A stretch of DNA of 64,000 nucleotides, taken from Candidatus Allofournierella pullicola (GTDB lineage: Bacteria; Bacillota; Clostridia; Oscillospirales; Ruminococcaceae). The translations under genes and the position numbers were made by a program. Positions within the stretch are counted from its first letter, which is position 1; each line of letters starts with the position of its first letter. Location of the stretch: the NCBI GenBank assembly GCA_019114225.1, contig DXFW01000012.1, forward strand, positions 1-64,000, written 5' to 3'. Of the stretch, positions 14,565-22,132 are shown in pieces. The notes below the pieces were generated by a model that saw only the letters and a list, made by a program, of their open reading frames with translations, was not told the origin of the DNA and made no database searches.

Positions 14565-17132
14565 TCAGCCAACAGAAAGTTCAATGCTCTCGGCCAGAGC
14601 GCTCAGCTGCTGCGCACTCATAGCGCCGTCGGCAAAGGCGAACTCCGCAAAATAGGGCAGCACCTTCCAATCGTATGCAAGCACACAGTCGCGGCTGTTC
14701 CAGGGGTCGGTGACCGCCGCGTCGGTGGTGCCCAGTTCCTGCCAGACGTATCGTGCGGTGGCCACAGCACCGGTGTCGGAGTTTTGCACCACATGGTAGT
14801 CCTCATAGCCCGCGTGGTTGGAGAGCGCCACAGCGGCAAAAATCTGCATGGGCACACTGTCGGCGGCAGTGTCCACCGTTGCAAGGGTGGGTTCGTCTGT
14901 CGCTCCGAGATCGCACAGATGGACTGCGCCCACCTGCCGGCCGTTTTGAAGCACGGAAAGGACGGGAATGCCTGCCTCGTCGATGGTTGTGTCACCCTGC
15001 AGGAGCAGGCCGTCCGGCAGGTTCACGGACAACAAAGCTTTGCTCCCGTCGCTGAAGGTATAAAGCACTTTCGTCGCGCCGTGTTCTTCGTATACAGCGG
15101 CCATCGGCTCAGAATACCCCGCCGGTTCACCAAAGGTGAAGGGAGGCGTCAGCTCCAGACTGCCGCGGGCGTAAATACTTTGCATGTTTTCGCCTTCGTC
15201 GGTCATGAAAAAGACGTTCAGCGACACATTGGACAGAGTTTCCATATTGCCCGAGAACCCGCCCGACACAGCACCGCCGCCGAATTTCATGTCGTCGGGA
15301 GTGAGTTCGAAAGACTCGGTGGAAAAAGTACCGACTCCCTCGGAATAACTGGCGTTTATGGTGACGTAAAGCCCGGTCTTTCCATCCTCGGAAATGGGGA
15401 CGGGCCCCGGCATTTCAATGGTATATCTCCCGTTGGCTGTCATTGTAAAACTGGCCAGTGTGTCGGCGATGAACTGGTCGGCGATCTCGGGGGTAAGTGC
15501 CGGGGCGCTCTGGGCATACAGAAGGGCGTCGATGACCCGATTGAGGGAAATTATATGCTCTTCCTGGGTGCCGTCGGGATAATCGGCGTAAAGAAACATA
15601 CCCAGTTCAGTGTAAGCGGGGTCGTAGGGGATGGAGTATTGCTCGCCGGGCGTCCAGACAGTGCCTTCCAAAAAATGCAGGCTCTGGCTGAACCCGTCTT
15701 CATACACCGCCCGCCCGGAGATTTGTATCGTCAGTTGGGCGCCTTCCGGCACTTCTTCGGGCAGAGTGAAGAAAAGCTGGTCATCTTTCAGTTCCAGAGT
15801 ATCAGTCAGCGCGGAGGCATACTCGTCCAGAGGGCTCATCCCGGAAGTTGCCTCCGAGGCATCGCCTGCCTGCCACTGATTGTAGAGATATTTGCAGAAC
15901 TCTTCGTCGGTCACCTGCCATAGCCGGCCATCGTATTCTGTGCGCACCTGGCTGCCGTCGTCCTTGTAACCGTTGAAGGTGAGCGATGTCCCATCCTCCA
16001 GCTCCACCACCAGGGCGTACAACGGGGTGAAACCTTCTTCACTGGTGCGGGCAAGCCCCTGCAGTCCTTCCAGCCGATCGGTCAGCTCGTCCAGCTGACT
16101 GGCGTTCAGCTCCCGCTCGTTGGGTTCGGTATAGTCCCAAACAGTTGCGGAAACGATGGCGTTTTCGGAAAAATCGTAGCGCGGGGTGAGGGGGTCGGTG
16201 AGAAAGACCACAGCCATTACAACGCAGAGAACAAGCGCGCCCGCCACCGCCCAGAAGGCGGGCTTTTTGTAATGGAGCGCCGCTTTTACCCGGGTCTTGA
16301 TCCCAACTTCTCCGAAGGCCAGCGGGCAGGCGCCCAGCGCCCGGCGGCCTGTGCTGCACTCCAGCAGGGCCTGGGAGTAATCCGCCCGCTGACCGGGGCC
16401 CATGCCCCGCACCACGCGCTCGTCACAGGCAAGCTCGATGTCCCGGCAGAACAGGATGTAGGCAGCCCACAAAAGGGGATTGAACCAATAGACGGCCAGC
16501 AGCGCAAAGCCCAAGGGCTTCCACCAGTGATCCCGGCGGGCGATGTGAGCTTCCTCGTGGGCGATCACCGGGCCGCGGGCGGCTTCGGGCAGGGCTGCCG
16601 GAAGATAGATGTGAGGGCGGATAAGACCGAACACAAAAGGCGTCGGCACCCGTTCGCTTTCAAAGATGTTGTCCCGCACCAGAACGGCTTCGCCCACCCG
16701 GCGGCGCAGCCGCAGCCAACTGACCAGCGTGTAAAGGCAAAGGGCAAGAATGCCGACCACCCATACCAGTGCCATCAGGGGAATGAGCACCTGAAGCGGA
16801 TTCGCGCTGGCGCCAAGGGTGGGGGAAAAGGTCTCGGTCACGATGGGGTTCACCACCCGGTCCACCGCGGCCATACCGCTGTTCAGCGCCGGAGCGGGCG
16901 AGAGCATAATGTTCTCCGGCACCGTTTCCCGGCTGGGCAAAAGGCTCAGCGCACTTTCCAGTGTGAAGGGGCATACAAGGCGGAAACCCACCAGCCCCCA
17001 CAGCAGCACGCTGGCCCAGCGGGGCCCTTTGCGCAGCAAAAGGCGCAGCACCAGCACCGCCAGCACCAGCCAGGAAGCGGCAATGCTCCGATTCACAAGT
17101 TCGATAAACAAATCCGCCAGCCACTCAGCCAT
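14565..17132 (-). CDS. BlaR1/MecR1-type M56 metallopeptidase sensor with unusual extracellular part
   Basis: 855-residue membrane protein. The N-terminal 320 residues have four membrane segments and a zinc protease domain with HEEAH at 192-196 and the ELACDE motif downstream, as in BlaR1, whose protease relieves BlaI repression. After a last membrane helix (about 300-320) comes a 530-residue extracellular region without the SxxK/SxN/KTG motifs of a beta-lactam sensor domain. The signal sensed is therefore probably not covalent beta-lactam binding. The gene overlaps blaI by eight bases. Confidence 0.85.
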   Translation of the reverse strand: MAEWLADLFIELVNRSIAASWLVLAVLVLRLLLRKGPRWASVLLWGLVGFRLVCPFTLESALSLLPSRETVPENIMLSPAPALNSGMAAVDRVVNPIVTETFSPTLGASANPLQVLIPLMALVWVVGILALCLYTLVSWLRLRRRVGEAVLVRDNIFESERVPTPFVFGLIRPHIYLPAALPEAARGPVIAHEEAHIARRDHWWKPLGFALLAVYWFNPLLWAAYILFCRDIELACDERVVRGMGPGQRADYSQALLECSTGRRALGACPLAFGEVGIKTRVKAALHYKKPAFWAVAGALVLCVVMAVVFLTDPLTPRYDFSENAIVSATVWDYTEPNERELNASQLDELTDRLEGLQGLARTSEEGFTPLYALVVELEDGTSLTFNGYKDDGSQVRTEYDGRLWQVTDEEFCKYLYNQWQAGDASEATSGMSPLDEYASALTDTLELKDDQLFFTLPEEVPEGAQLTIQISGRAVYEDGFSQSLHFLEGTVWTPGEQYSIPYDPAYTELGMFLYADYPDGTQEEHIISLNRVIDALLYAQSAPALTPEIADQFIADTLASFTMTANGRYTIEMPGPVPISEDGKTGLYVTINASYSEGVGTFSTESFELTPDDMKFGGGAVSGGFSGNMETLSNVSLNVFFMTDEGENMQSIYARGSLELTPPFTFGEPAGYSEPMAAVYEEHGATKVLYTFSDGSKALLSVNLPDGLLLQGDTTIDEAGIPVLSVLQNGRQVGAVHLCDLGATDEPTLATVDTAADSVPMQIFAAVALSNHAGYEDYHVVQNSDTGAVATARYVWQELGTTDAAVTDPWNSRDCVLAYDWKVLPYFAEFAFADGAMSAQQLSALAESIELSVG

Positions 17133-17502
17133 CGTGCTCTGCCTCCTCCCGGAACCGGTCGATCATCGCCTGCACCTCGTCCACCTCTTTGGCCGAGAGC
17201 CTGCGGTGCTTCGTGAAGGCTGCCACAAACGCAGGCAGCGAGCCCTCAAAGGTCTTTTCCACCAGCTCGTCTATTTCCGCGGCCTGTACCTGGTCTTTGC
17301 TTACCAGTGAGGTCACGACCGTGTTTTCGTTTTTCAGCACGCCGCGCTCAGACAAGCGCTTGATAACGGTGTAGGTGGTGGTGGGCTTCCAGCCCAGCTG
17401 CTCGCGGCACATCTGCACCAGTTCGCTGCTTTTGATGGGCTCGTGCTCCCACAAGATAAGACACAAACGGTATTCGCTTTCAAAAACCTTGGGCACTTCC
17501 AT
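17125..17502 (-). CDS. BlaI/MecI/CopY-family repressor
   Basis: 125-residue winged-helix repressor. The N-terminal domain contains ESEYRLCLILWEHEPIKSSEL and the recognition helix region TTTYTVIKRLSERG; the C-terminal helical part would dimerise and is the expected cleavage target of the adjacent BlaR1-type protease. ATG start follows AAGGAGGCAGT. Likely represses its own promoter at 17545-17573, whose -10 is embedded in an inverted repeat. Confidence 0.92.
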   Translation of the reverse strand: MEVPKVFESEYRLCLILWEHEPIKSSELVQMCREQLGWKPTTTYTVIKRLSERGVLKNENTVVTSLVSKDQVQAAEIDELVEKTFEGSLPAFVAAFTKHRRLSAKEVDEVQAMIDRFREEAEHDG

Positions 17503-17526
17503 TGGGGGACTGCCTCCTTCTCTACT

Positions 17527-17573
17527 GTGTTAGAGTTCACTTATAGTCTAACACGTTAGAGTGGCTCTGTCAA
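17527..17573 (-). promoter_or_regulatory. blaI-blaR1 promoter with overlapping operator
   Basis: Minus strand TTGACA (complement of 17568-17573) and TAGACT (complement of 17545-17550), 17-bp spacer. GTGTTAGA at 17527-17534 and TCTAACAC at 17547-17554 form a perfect inverted repeat across the -10, and a third half-site GTTAGA follows at 17555-17560. This matches the position of BlaI-type operators. Confidence 0.65.
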
Positions 17574-19110
17574 GCGAGTGGCGCAGTGCCCTGCGAAAAA
17601 CAACACACTTGCCCGTCTTGGTTCTGGAAATACGGAGAAAGCAGACGGCGGCACAAATTAATCTTCTGCCCGGCAAGAGAAATGAGCGGAACAGACAAAG
17701 GCCCGATAATAGGAAAAAGAGCCGCAGGACCACACAATGGGGGGTCGCACGGCTCTTTTGGTTTGTCAGCTGCCGGGGCGGGCTTTGGAATAAATCCGGT
17801 ACGCAGCCACACAAAATGATTTGAGCAACAGAAGAAATGGGGGTGCCCAAACCGATATGAAACAGGGAGACTTCTTCCATCCGGCTCATCAGGTAGACAG
17901 CCGGGATCCTTACGCAAAAAGCGCCGAACACGCCTTGCAACATGACGAAAACGGTCTTTCCACAGCCGTTGAAATACCCGATAAAGCAAAAGAGAACAGC
18001 GGTGAGCAGACAATCGATCGCATAGGCTTTTAAATAGTCATGGGCAAAGGCGATCACTTCCGCTTCCGCGGAAAAGACGGAAGAAAGCAGATCGCCGGCA
18101 AAAAACGCAATGGAACCCATCACGAAGCCGGCCGCCAGTGCGGTTTTAATGCCATAGAACAGTGCCTTGCGGGACCGTTCAAATTCTCCGGCCCCGTTAT
18201 TCTGCGCCACAAAAGCCGAGATAGACTGCATATAGGCAGAGGCGACCAACATCAAAAGCACACAGACCTTCTCGGCCACGCCAACAGCCGCGGATTCCAT
18301 AACGCCCATGCTGTTGACCACCACCTGAATAAAAAGGAAGGAAAACTGCACCAGCAGTTCCTGCAACGCAATGGGCACGCCCACAAGCAGGATCTTTTTC
18401 AAACAATCCGGGTCAAAACGAATATACGTTTTTGAAAAAACGAAAGGAAGGTTCTTTTTGCTGATGAAATAGAAAGAAAACAGAACGCTGATGGCCTGAG
18501 CGGAGATGGTGGCAATGGCCGCCCCGGCAGCACCCATGCCAAAACCTGCCACCAGAAGCAGATCGCCTAAAATATTGACCACGCAAGCGATGGTGACGGT
18601 AAGAAGCGGGGTTTTGGAATCGCCAATGCCGCGAAAAACGGCGCCGATCACATTATATGCAACGATGAAAACAGTGCCGGCCCCGCAGATACGAACATAG
18701 CCGCTTGTTTGCGAAAACGCCTCCGCCGGTGCATGCATGAAGGCAGCCAGATCATTGCTGAAAGGAACGACCAAAGCCGTTAGCACGGCTGCCAGCAAAG
18801 CAAAAACAGCAATGCCCGTTCCAATGCCCCTTCCGGCTCGTTCTGGCTTCCCGGCTCCAATGCAATCTCCAACAAAAACCGTCACGCCCATGGTCAAGCC
18901 GGTGATGACCATGGTGATCATGTTGAACAGCTGGCTGCCGGAGGCCACGCCGGATTGCTCGTATGTATCTGCAAACTGCCCGACGATGATCAAATCGGCC
19001 GCACCGTACATGGCTTGCAGAAAGAGCGCCAACAGCACCGGAAATGCGAAGGCGACCAGTGATTTTAGAATGTTTCCCTGAAGCAAACCGGATGTTTTCG
19101 TTTGGTTCAT
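17548..19110 (-). CDS. MATE-family efflux transporter with apparent 3' frameshift
   Basis: The frame codes for 520 residues; the first about 435 form a normal MATE exporter (FAFPVLLALFLQAMYGAADL near the start, twelve helices). ATG at 19110 follows AAGGAGA. After IILCGC (codon near 17803) the sequence loses similarity, runs through the terminator at 17718-17756 and stops inside the blaI promoter. Skipping one base near 17800 gives YRIYSKARPGS and a stop at 17766-17768, directly before that terminator. A one-base frameshift (real or a sequencing error) is the best explanation; the intended product is about 445 residues. Confidence 0.8.
   Translation of the reverse strand: MNQTKTSGLLQGNILKSLVAFAFPVLLALFLQAMYGAADLIIVGQFADTYEQSGVASGSQLFNMITMVITGLTMGVTVFVGDCIGAGKPERAGRGIGTGIAVFALLAAVLTALVVPFSNDLAAFMHAPAEAFSQTSGYVRICGAGTVFIVAYNVIGAVFRGIGDSKTPLLTVTIACVVNILGDLLLVAGFGMGAAGAAIATISAQAISVLFSFYFISKKNLPFVFSKTYIRFDPDCLKKILLVGVPIALQELLVQFSFLFIQVVVNSMGVMESAAVGVAEKVCVLLMLVASAYMQSISAFVAQNNGAGEFERSRKALFYGIKTALAAGFVMGSIAFFAGDLLSSVFSAEAEVIAFAHDYLKAYAIDCLLTAVLFCFIGYFNGCGKTVFVMLQGVFGAFCVRIPAVYLMSRMEEVSLFHIGLGTPISSVAQIILCGCVPDLFQSPPRQLTNQKSRATPHCVVLRLFFLLSGLCLFRSFLLPGRRLICAAVCFLRISRTKTGKCVVFRRALRHSLDRATLTC
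17714..17760. terminator. Bidirectional terminator after the second MATE gene
   Basis: AGAGCCG (17718-17724) pairs with CGGCTCT (17750-17756), with further pairing inside and A/T runs outside. It lies ten bases after the stop codon restored by a one-base shift in the MATE gene, but inside the unshifted reading frame. Confidence 0.75.
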
Positions 19111-19253
19111 AGTCTTCTCCTTGTTCTGCGGGCAGTCTGCACGGCGCAGAACTGCTCTTAAAGCGGCGGTTGGCAAAGGCAAACTGCGCTTTTCGGCCGG
19201 ACATCCATTGTGTTCAAAGGCTTTTCCGGGCCGTAAGTGTGTGCCTCTTTCGC

Positions 19254-19308
19254 AAAAAAAGAGCCGGATAAGAAAAGCAGGAATTTCACCTGCCATCTTA
19301 TCCAGCTC
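19254..19308 (-). terminator. Premature terminator (attenuator) in the MATE leader
   Basis: A 13-bp stem, GAGCTGGATAAGA paired with TCTTATCCGGCTC, followed by seven T on the minus strand, located between the promoter at 19351-19379 and the MATE start at 19110. Its 5' arm contains the last codons and stop of the leader peptide at 19298-19318. Confidence 0.85.
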
Positions 19309-19318
19309 GCAACCTCAT
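19298..19318 (-). CDS. Leader peptide MRLRAG controlling the MATE attenuator
   Basis: Six codons (ATG AGG TTG CGA GCT GGA, stop TAA) behind GGAGGG at 13-base spacing. The Arg-Leu-Arg run is the '+X+' motif at which macrolide-bound ribosomes stall, best known from the ErmD leader peptide. The coding region overlaps the 5' arm of the terminator at 19254-19308, so a stalled ribosome would block terminator folding and allow the MATE gene to be transcribed. Translation and drug response are inference. Confidence 0.5.
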   Translation of the reverse strand: MRLRAG

Positions 19319-19350
19319 GCGTGTTGCTCACCCTCCGATGAACGCAATGC

Positions 19351-19379
19351 GTTATAGCAAATTTAAAATGTGCTGTCAA
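19351..19379 (-). promoter_or_regulatory. Promoter of the attenuated MATE gene
   Basis: Minus strand TTGACA (complement of 19374-19379) and TATAAC (complement of 19351-19356) with a 17-bp spacer, near consensus. Start near 19344, giving a 234-base leader; the part after the terminator (19111-19253) shows no further gene. Confidence 0.8.
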
Positions 19380-19397
19380 CGAGGCGCAGGCAAACCC

Positions 19398-19426
19398 GTG
19401 ACAAAGTGACGGGAGCGGAGTATAAT
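19398..19426 (+). promoter_or_regulatory. Promoter of the phosphatase gene
   Basis: GTGACA at 19398-19403 and TATAAT at 19421-19426 with a 17-bp spacer, divergent from the MATE promoter. Confidence 0.65.
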
Positions 19427-19471
19427 CCAAAGAGAACGAAATAGACGGGACTTGCGAGGAGTTGTAAAAGA

Positions 19472-19927
19472 ATGACCAAAATACTTTTTGTGTGCCACGG
19501 CAATATTTGCCGCAGCCCCATGGCCGAATTCGTGATGAAAGACCTCGTGGAAAAGGCGGGGCTGGCCGATGAATTCACCATTGCCTCCGCGGCCACCAGC
19601 ACCGAAGAAATCGGCAACCCGGTCTATCCTCCGGTCCGCCAGCTTCTGGCGCGGCACGGGATATCCTGCGCGGGCAAAACTGCCCGGCAGCTGCAAAGAG
19701 GGGATTATGCCGCTTGGGATTTGTTCATCGGGATGGACATGGCCAATCTGCGCAATATGACCCGGCTGTTCGGTGGAGACCCGGAGGGCAAAGTGCATGC
19801 TCTTCTGGACTATACCCACCGTCCCGGCGAGGTGGCCGATCCCTGGTATACCGGAGATTTTGAAAGCACATGGCGAGACGTGGTGGAAGGCTGCACCGGG
19901 CTTCTGCAAAGTATGACCCATACATAA
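19472..19927 (+). CDS. Low-molecular-weight protein tyrosine phosphatase
   Basis: 151-residue cytosolic phosphatase. The signature CHGNICRS at residues 8-15 contains the nucleophile Cys8 and Arg14 of the C-x5-R loop, and the late DPWY motif carries the general-acid aspartate. Dephosphorylates tyrosine or arginine phosphate on proteins; substrate unknown. No kinase gene is adjacent. Own promoter and terminator. Confidence 0.95.
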   Translation: MTKILFVCHGNICRSPMAEFVMKDLVEKAGLADEFTIASAATSTEEIGNPVYPPVRQLLARHGISCAGKTARQLQRGDYAAWDLFIGMDMANLRNMTRLFGGDPEGKVHALLDYTHRPGEVADPWYTGDFESTWRDVVEGCTGLLQSMTHT

Positions 19928-19932
19928 AAAAG

Positions 19933-19969
19933 GAAGGCCGCGGATTTTGAGATCCGCGGCCTTCGTTTT
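19933..19969. terminator. Bidirectional terminator
   Basis: GAAGGCCGCGGAT pairs with ATCCGCGGCCTTC around a six-base loop with T-tract; separates the converging phosphatase and lipoprotein genes. Confidence 0.88.
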
Positions 19970-19974
19970 AAGCC

Positions 19975-20931
19975 TTAATATACGACTTCCAGCGAGGTGA
20001 GCGGGCTTTCCAGCTGACCGCCCACAAAGGAGCCCATCGACGCCGGGTCCACCGCGCCATCCTGGCAGCGTGCGGTGAAAAATCCGTATTCTACGCCGCC
20101 TTCCGACGCATGCAAATCGCACTGGACCTGCAAAATGCCGTTGGCGCGCAGAAAATAGCGGCACTCCATCCGCTCCGCTTTTTTAAAACGCAGCGCATGC
20201 TCAATGCCGGCCATCAGGTCCTGGGCGCCTTGAAGGGCGTTGAACTCTTCTTCAGTCAGTTCGACAGCACCGTACTCTCCATAGGTCCCGTCCCGGTAAA
20301 ACAGATAGGATTGGGTCTCGCCCAGACCGATCGTGCCGCCCACCGCCGTGTCATAAAAAGCGTTGAGGGAAAAGGTCTTCACCAGCAGATCGCCCGCGTC
20401 GGTCATGGTCACCATGCCGGGCTGCCAGCGTACAAGACAGTTTACTTTTCCTTCCTGCAGCGCCAGGATGGAAAAACGGTTAGAGTTATTGCCGAGACCT
20501 CTGTTCACAGCCACGTGGGTCTCGCCATCCAATGTCAGCGGCTCCAGAAAGCAGCTCTCCATACTTTCCTCATCCTGCTCCGCCAGGGCGCAGGTCTGGC
20601 CGTCGCTGCTGCAATACCATACTTCATAAAGGTCCGTATCCGGATTCAGGCAAACTCCCAGCAATTCCGCAGCGCCGTCACGGTCCATGTCCAGATAGAG
20701 GTGGCACGTCATTTCCCGGCCGGAGGCCTCCTGCGCCAGACCAAGCAGCCGGGCTTCCTCCGGGTCCTCTGGTGTGGGGCCGGGCACTTCGCCGGACGGG
20801 GCAGAGGAACCCGCCGAGGCAGAGGAAGCAGCGCCGCCCGGCGCGGAAAGGGAGGAGGCAGGCGAAGCGGCACAGCCAGCCAGCGCAGCCAGCAGGCACA
20901 ATGCCAGAACAGGCAACACGAACTTTTTCAT
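19975..20931 (-). CDS. Lipoprotein of unknown function
   Basis: 318-residue precursor with an N-terminal signal and lipobox LAGC (Cys19 or so), followed by a Ser/Ala/Gly/Pro-rich spacer of about 40 residues as in many surface-tethered proteins. The mature part contains LDMDRDGAAELL (about residue 80), an EF-hand/FG-GAP-like calcium loop pattern, but no catalytic motif. ATG at 20931 follows AAAAGGAG; the longer frame lacks a signal peptide. No assignable pathway. Confidence 0.8.
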   Translation of the reverse strand: MKKFVLPVLALCLLAALAGCAASPASSLSAPGGAASSASAGSSAPSGEVPGPTPEDPEEARLLGLAQEASGREMTCHLYLDMDRDGAAELLGVCLNPDTDLYEVWYCSSDGQTCALAEQDEESMESCFLEPLTLDGETHVAVNRGLGNNSNRFSILALQEGKVNCLVRWQPGMVTMTDAGDLLVKTFSLNAFYDTAVGGTIGLGETQSYLFYRDGTYGEYGAVELTEEEFNALQGAQDLMAGIEHALRFKKAERMECRYFLRANGILQVQCDLHASEGGVEYGFFTARCQDGAVDPASMGSFVGGQLESPLTSLEVVY

Positions 20932-20968
20932 CGCAAACGAGCTCCTTTTGATGATACGGCCAATGGGG

Positions 20969-22132
20969 TCAGACGGACCCGGCTTTGCCTTGCAGGCACA
21001 AAAGCGCCACGCACTCGATGTGTTTTGTGTGGGGGAAAAGGTCCACCGGCTGAATCTTTTCAACGCGATAGCCTTCTTTGGTGAGCAGCGCAAGGTCACG
21101 CTGCTGGGTCTCCGGGTTGCAGGAGATATAGACCACGCGGGCGGGGGAGAGGCGCAAAAGGGCACGGAGGAACTGCTCGCTGGCTCCTTCTCTTGGCGGG
21201 TCGAGGAAAACAAGGTCCGCCGATTCACCAGCCTGCGCCATCCGGTCCATCAGCTGCCCTGCGTCCGCACAGAGGAACCGGGCGTTTTCGACCCCGTTGT
21301 TCCGCGCGTTTCGCAGGGCGTTTTTCACCGCTTCGGCGTTCAGCTCCACCCCGAGCACCTCCCGGGCGTGCGGGGCGGCGATCAAACCAATGGTGCCTAT
21401 GCCGCAATAGGCGTCGATGACCCGTTCTTTTCCGGTCAGGCCGGCAAAACCAATTGCCGTTTGATAAAGCCGCTCGGTCTGGACCGGGTTGATTTGATAA
21501 AAAGCCCTTGAACCAATGCCGAACCGCTTGCCGCAAAGAAAATCGGAGACAAAGCCTTTGCCAAAAAGAATTTTTTCCTGGCTGCCCAGAACTGCGCTGG
21601 TCTGCCGCGGATTGATGTTCTGGACCACTGTGGTCACATCGGGGCAGGCCTCGCGCAAGAGGCGGACGAACTCCCGGCTGCCGGGCAAAAAGGAGGTGGG
21701 CGTCACGATGGTCACCGAGCATTCCCCGGTTTTAAGGCCGCGGCGCAGCACCACATGCCGCAGCAGTCCGGTGCGGCGGTCTTCGTCATAGGCGGAGTAG
21801 CGACACTTTCCTGCGGCCTGCACCACGGCCCGAAGGATCTCCGCCAGCCTGCGGTCGATCAGCAGGCAGTCCTGAAACGGGACGACGCGATGGGAGCCCT
21901 CCTCATACAAGCCGCAATCCAAGCGGCCGCCAGCCAAGGTGAAGGTGGCGATCGCTTTGTTGCGATAGTGAAGAGGCTGCTCCATGCCAAGAATCGGCAG
22001 CGGTTTGCAGAATGCACCAAGCAGGGCGTTCACGCGCTTCTGCTTTTGCAGCAGTTGTTCCGGATAGGGCTGTTCCAGCAGCGGGCACCCGCCGCAGTGG
22101 CGTGCACGGGCGGGGCAGGTAAAAGTTTTCAT
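20969..22132 (-). CDS. RumA/TrmA-family RNA uracil-C5 methyltransferase without TRAM domain
   Basis: 387 residues. SAM-dependent methylation of uracil in rRNA or tRNA. N-terminal cysteines CPARARHCGGC fit the 4Fe-4S cluster of RlmD-type enzymes; a Rossmann motif VIDAYCGIGTIGL, then LDPPREG and the catalytic cysteine in ISCNP follow. The TRAM RNA-binding domain present in its upstream paralog (22129-23505) is absent. ATG overlaps the paralog's stop (ATGA) behind GGAGG, so the two are translated together. Confidence 0.9.
   Translation of the reverse strand: MKTFTCPARARHCGGCPLLEQPYPEQLLQKQKRVNALLGAFCKPLPILGMEQPLHYRNKAIATFTLAGGRLDCGLYEEGSHRVVPFQDCLLIDRRLAEILRAVVQAAGKCRYSAYDEDRRTGLLRHVVLRRGLKTGECSVTIVTPTSFLPGSREFVRLLREACPDVTTVVQNINPRQTSAVLGSQEKILFGKGFVSDFLCGKRFGIGSRAFYQINPVQTERLYQTAIGFAGLTGKERVIDAYCGIGTIGLIAAPHAREVLGVELNAEAVKNALRNARNNGVENARFLCADAGQLMDRMAQAGESADLVFLDPPREGASEQFLRALLRLSPARVVYISCNPETQQRDLALLTKEGYRVEKIQPVDLFPHTKHIECVALLCLQGKAGSV

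Noticed and set aside
19158-19349. Longer coding frame through the MATE leader and its terminator
   Set aside because: Its GTG start is only one base from GGAG and the frame would need to translate through a strong terminator; the six-codon frame fits better.
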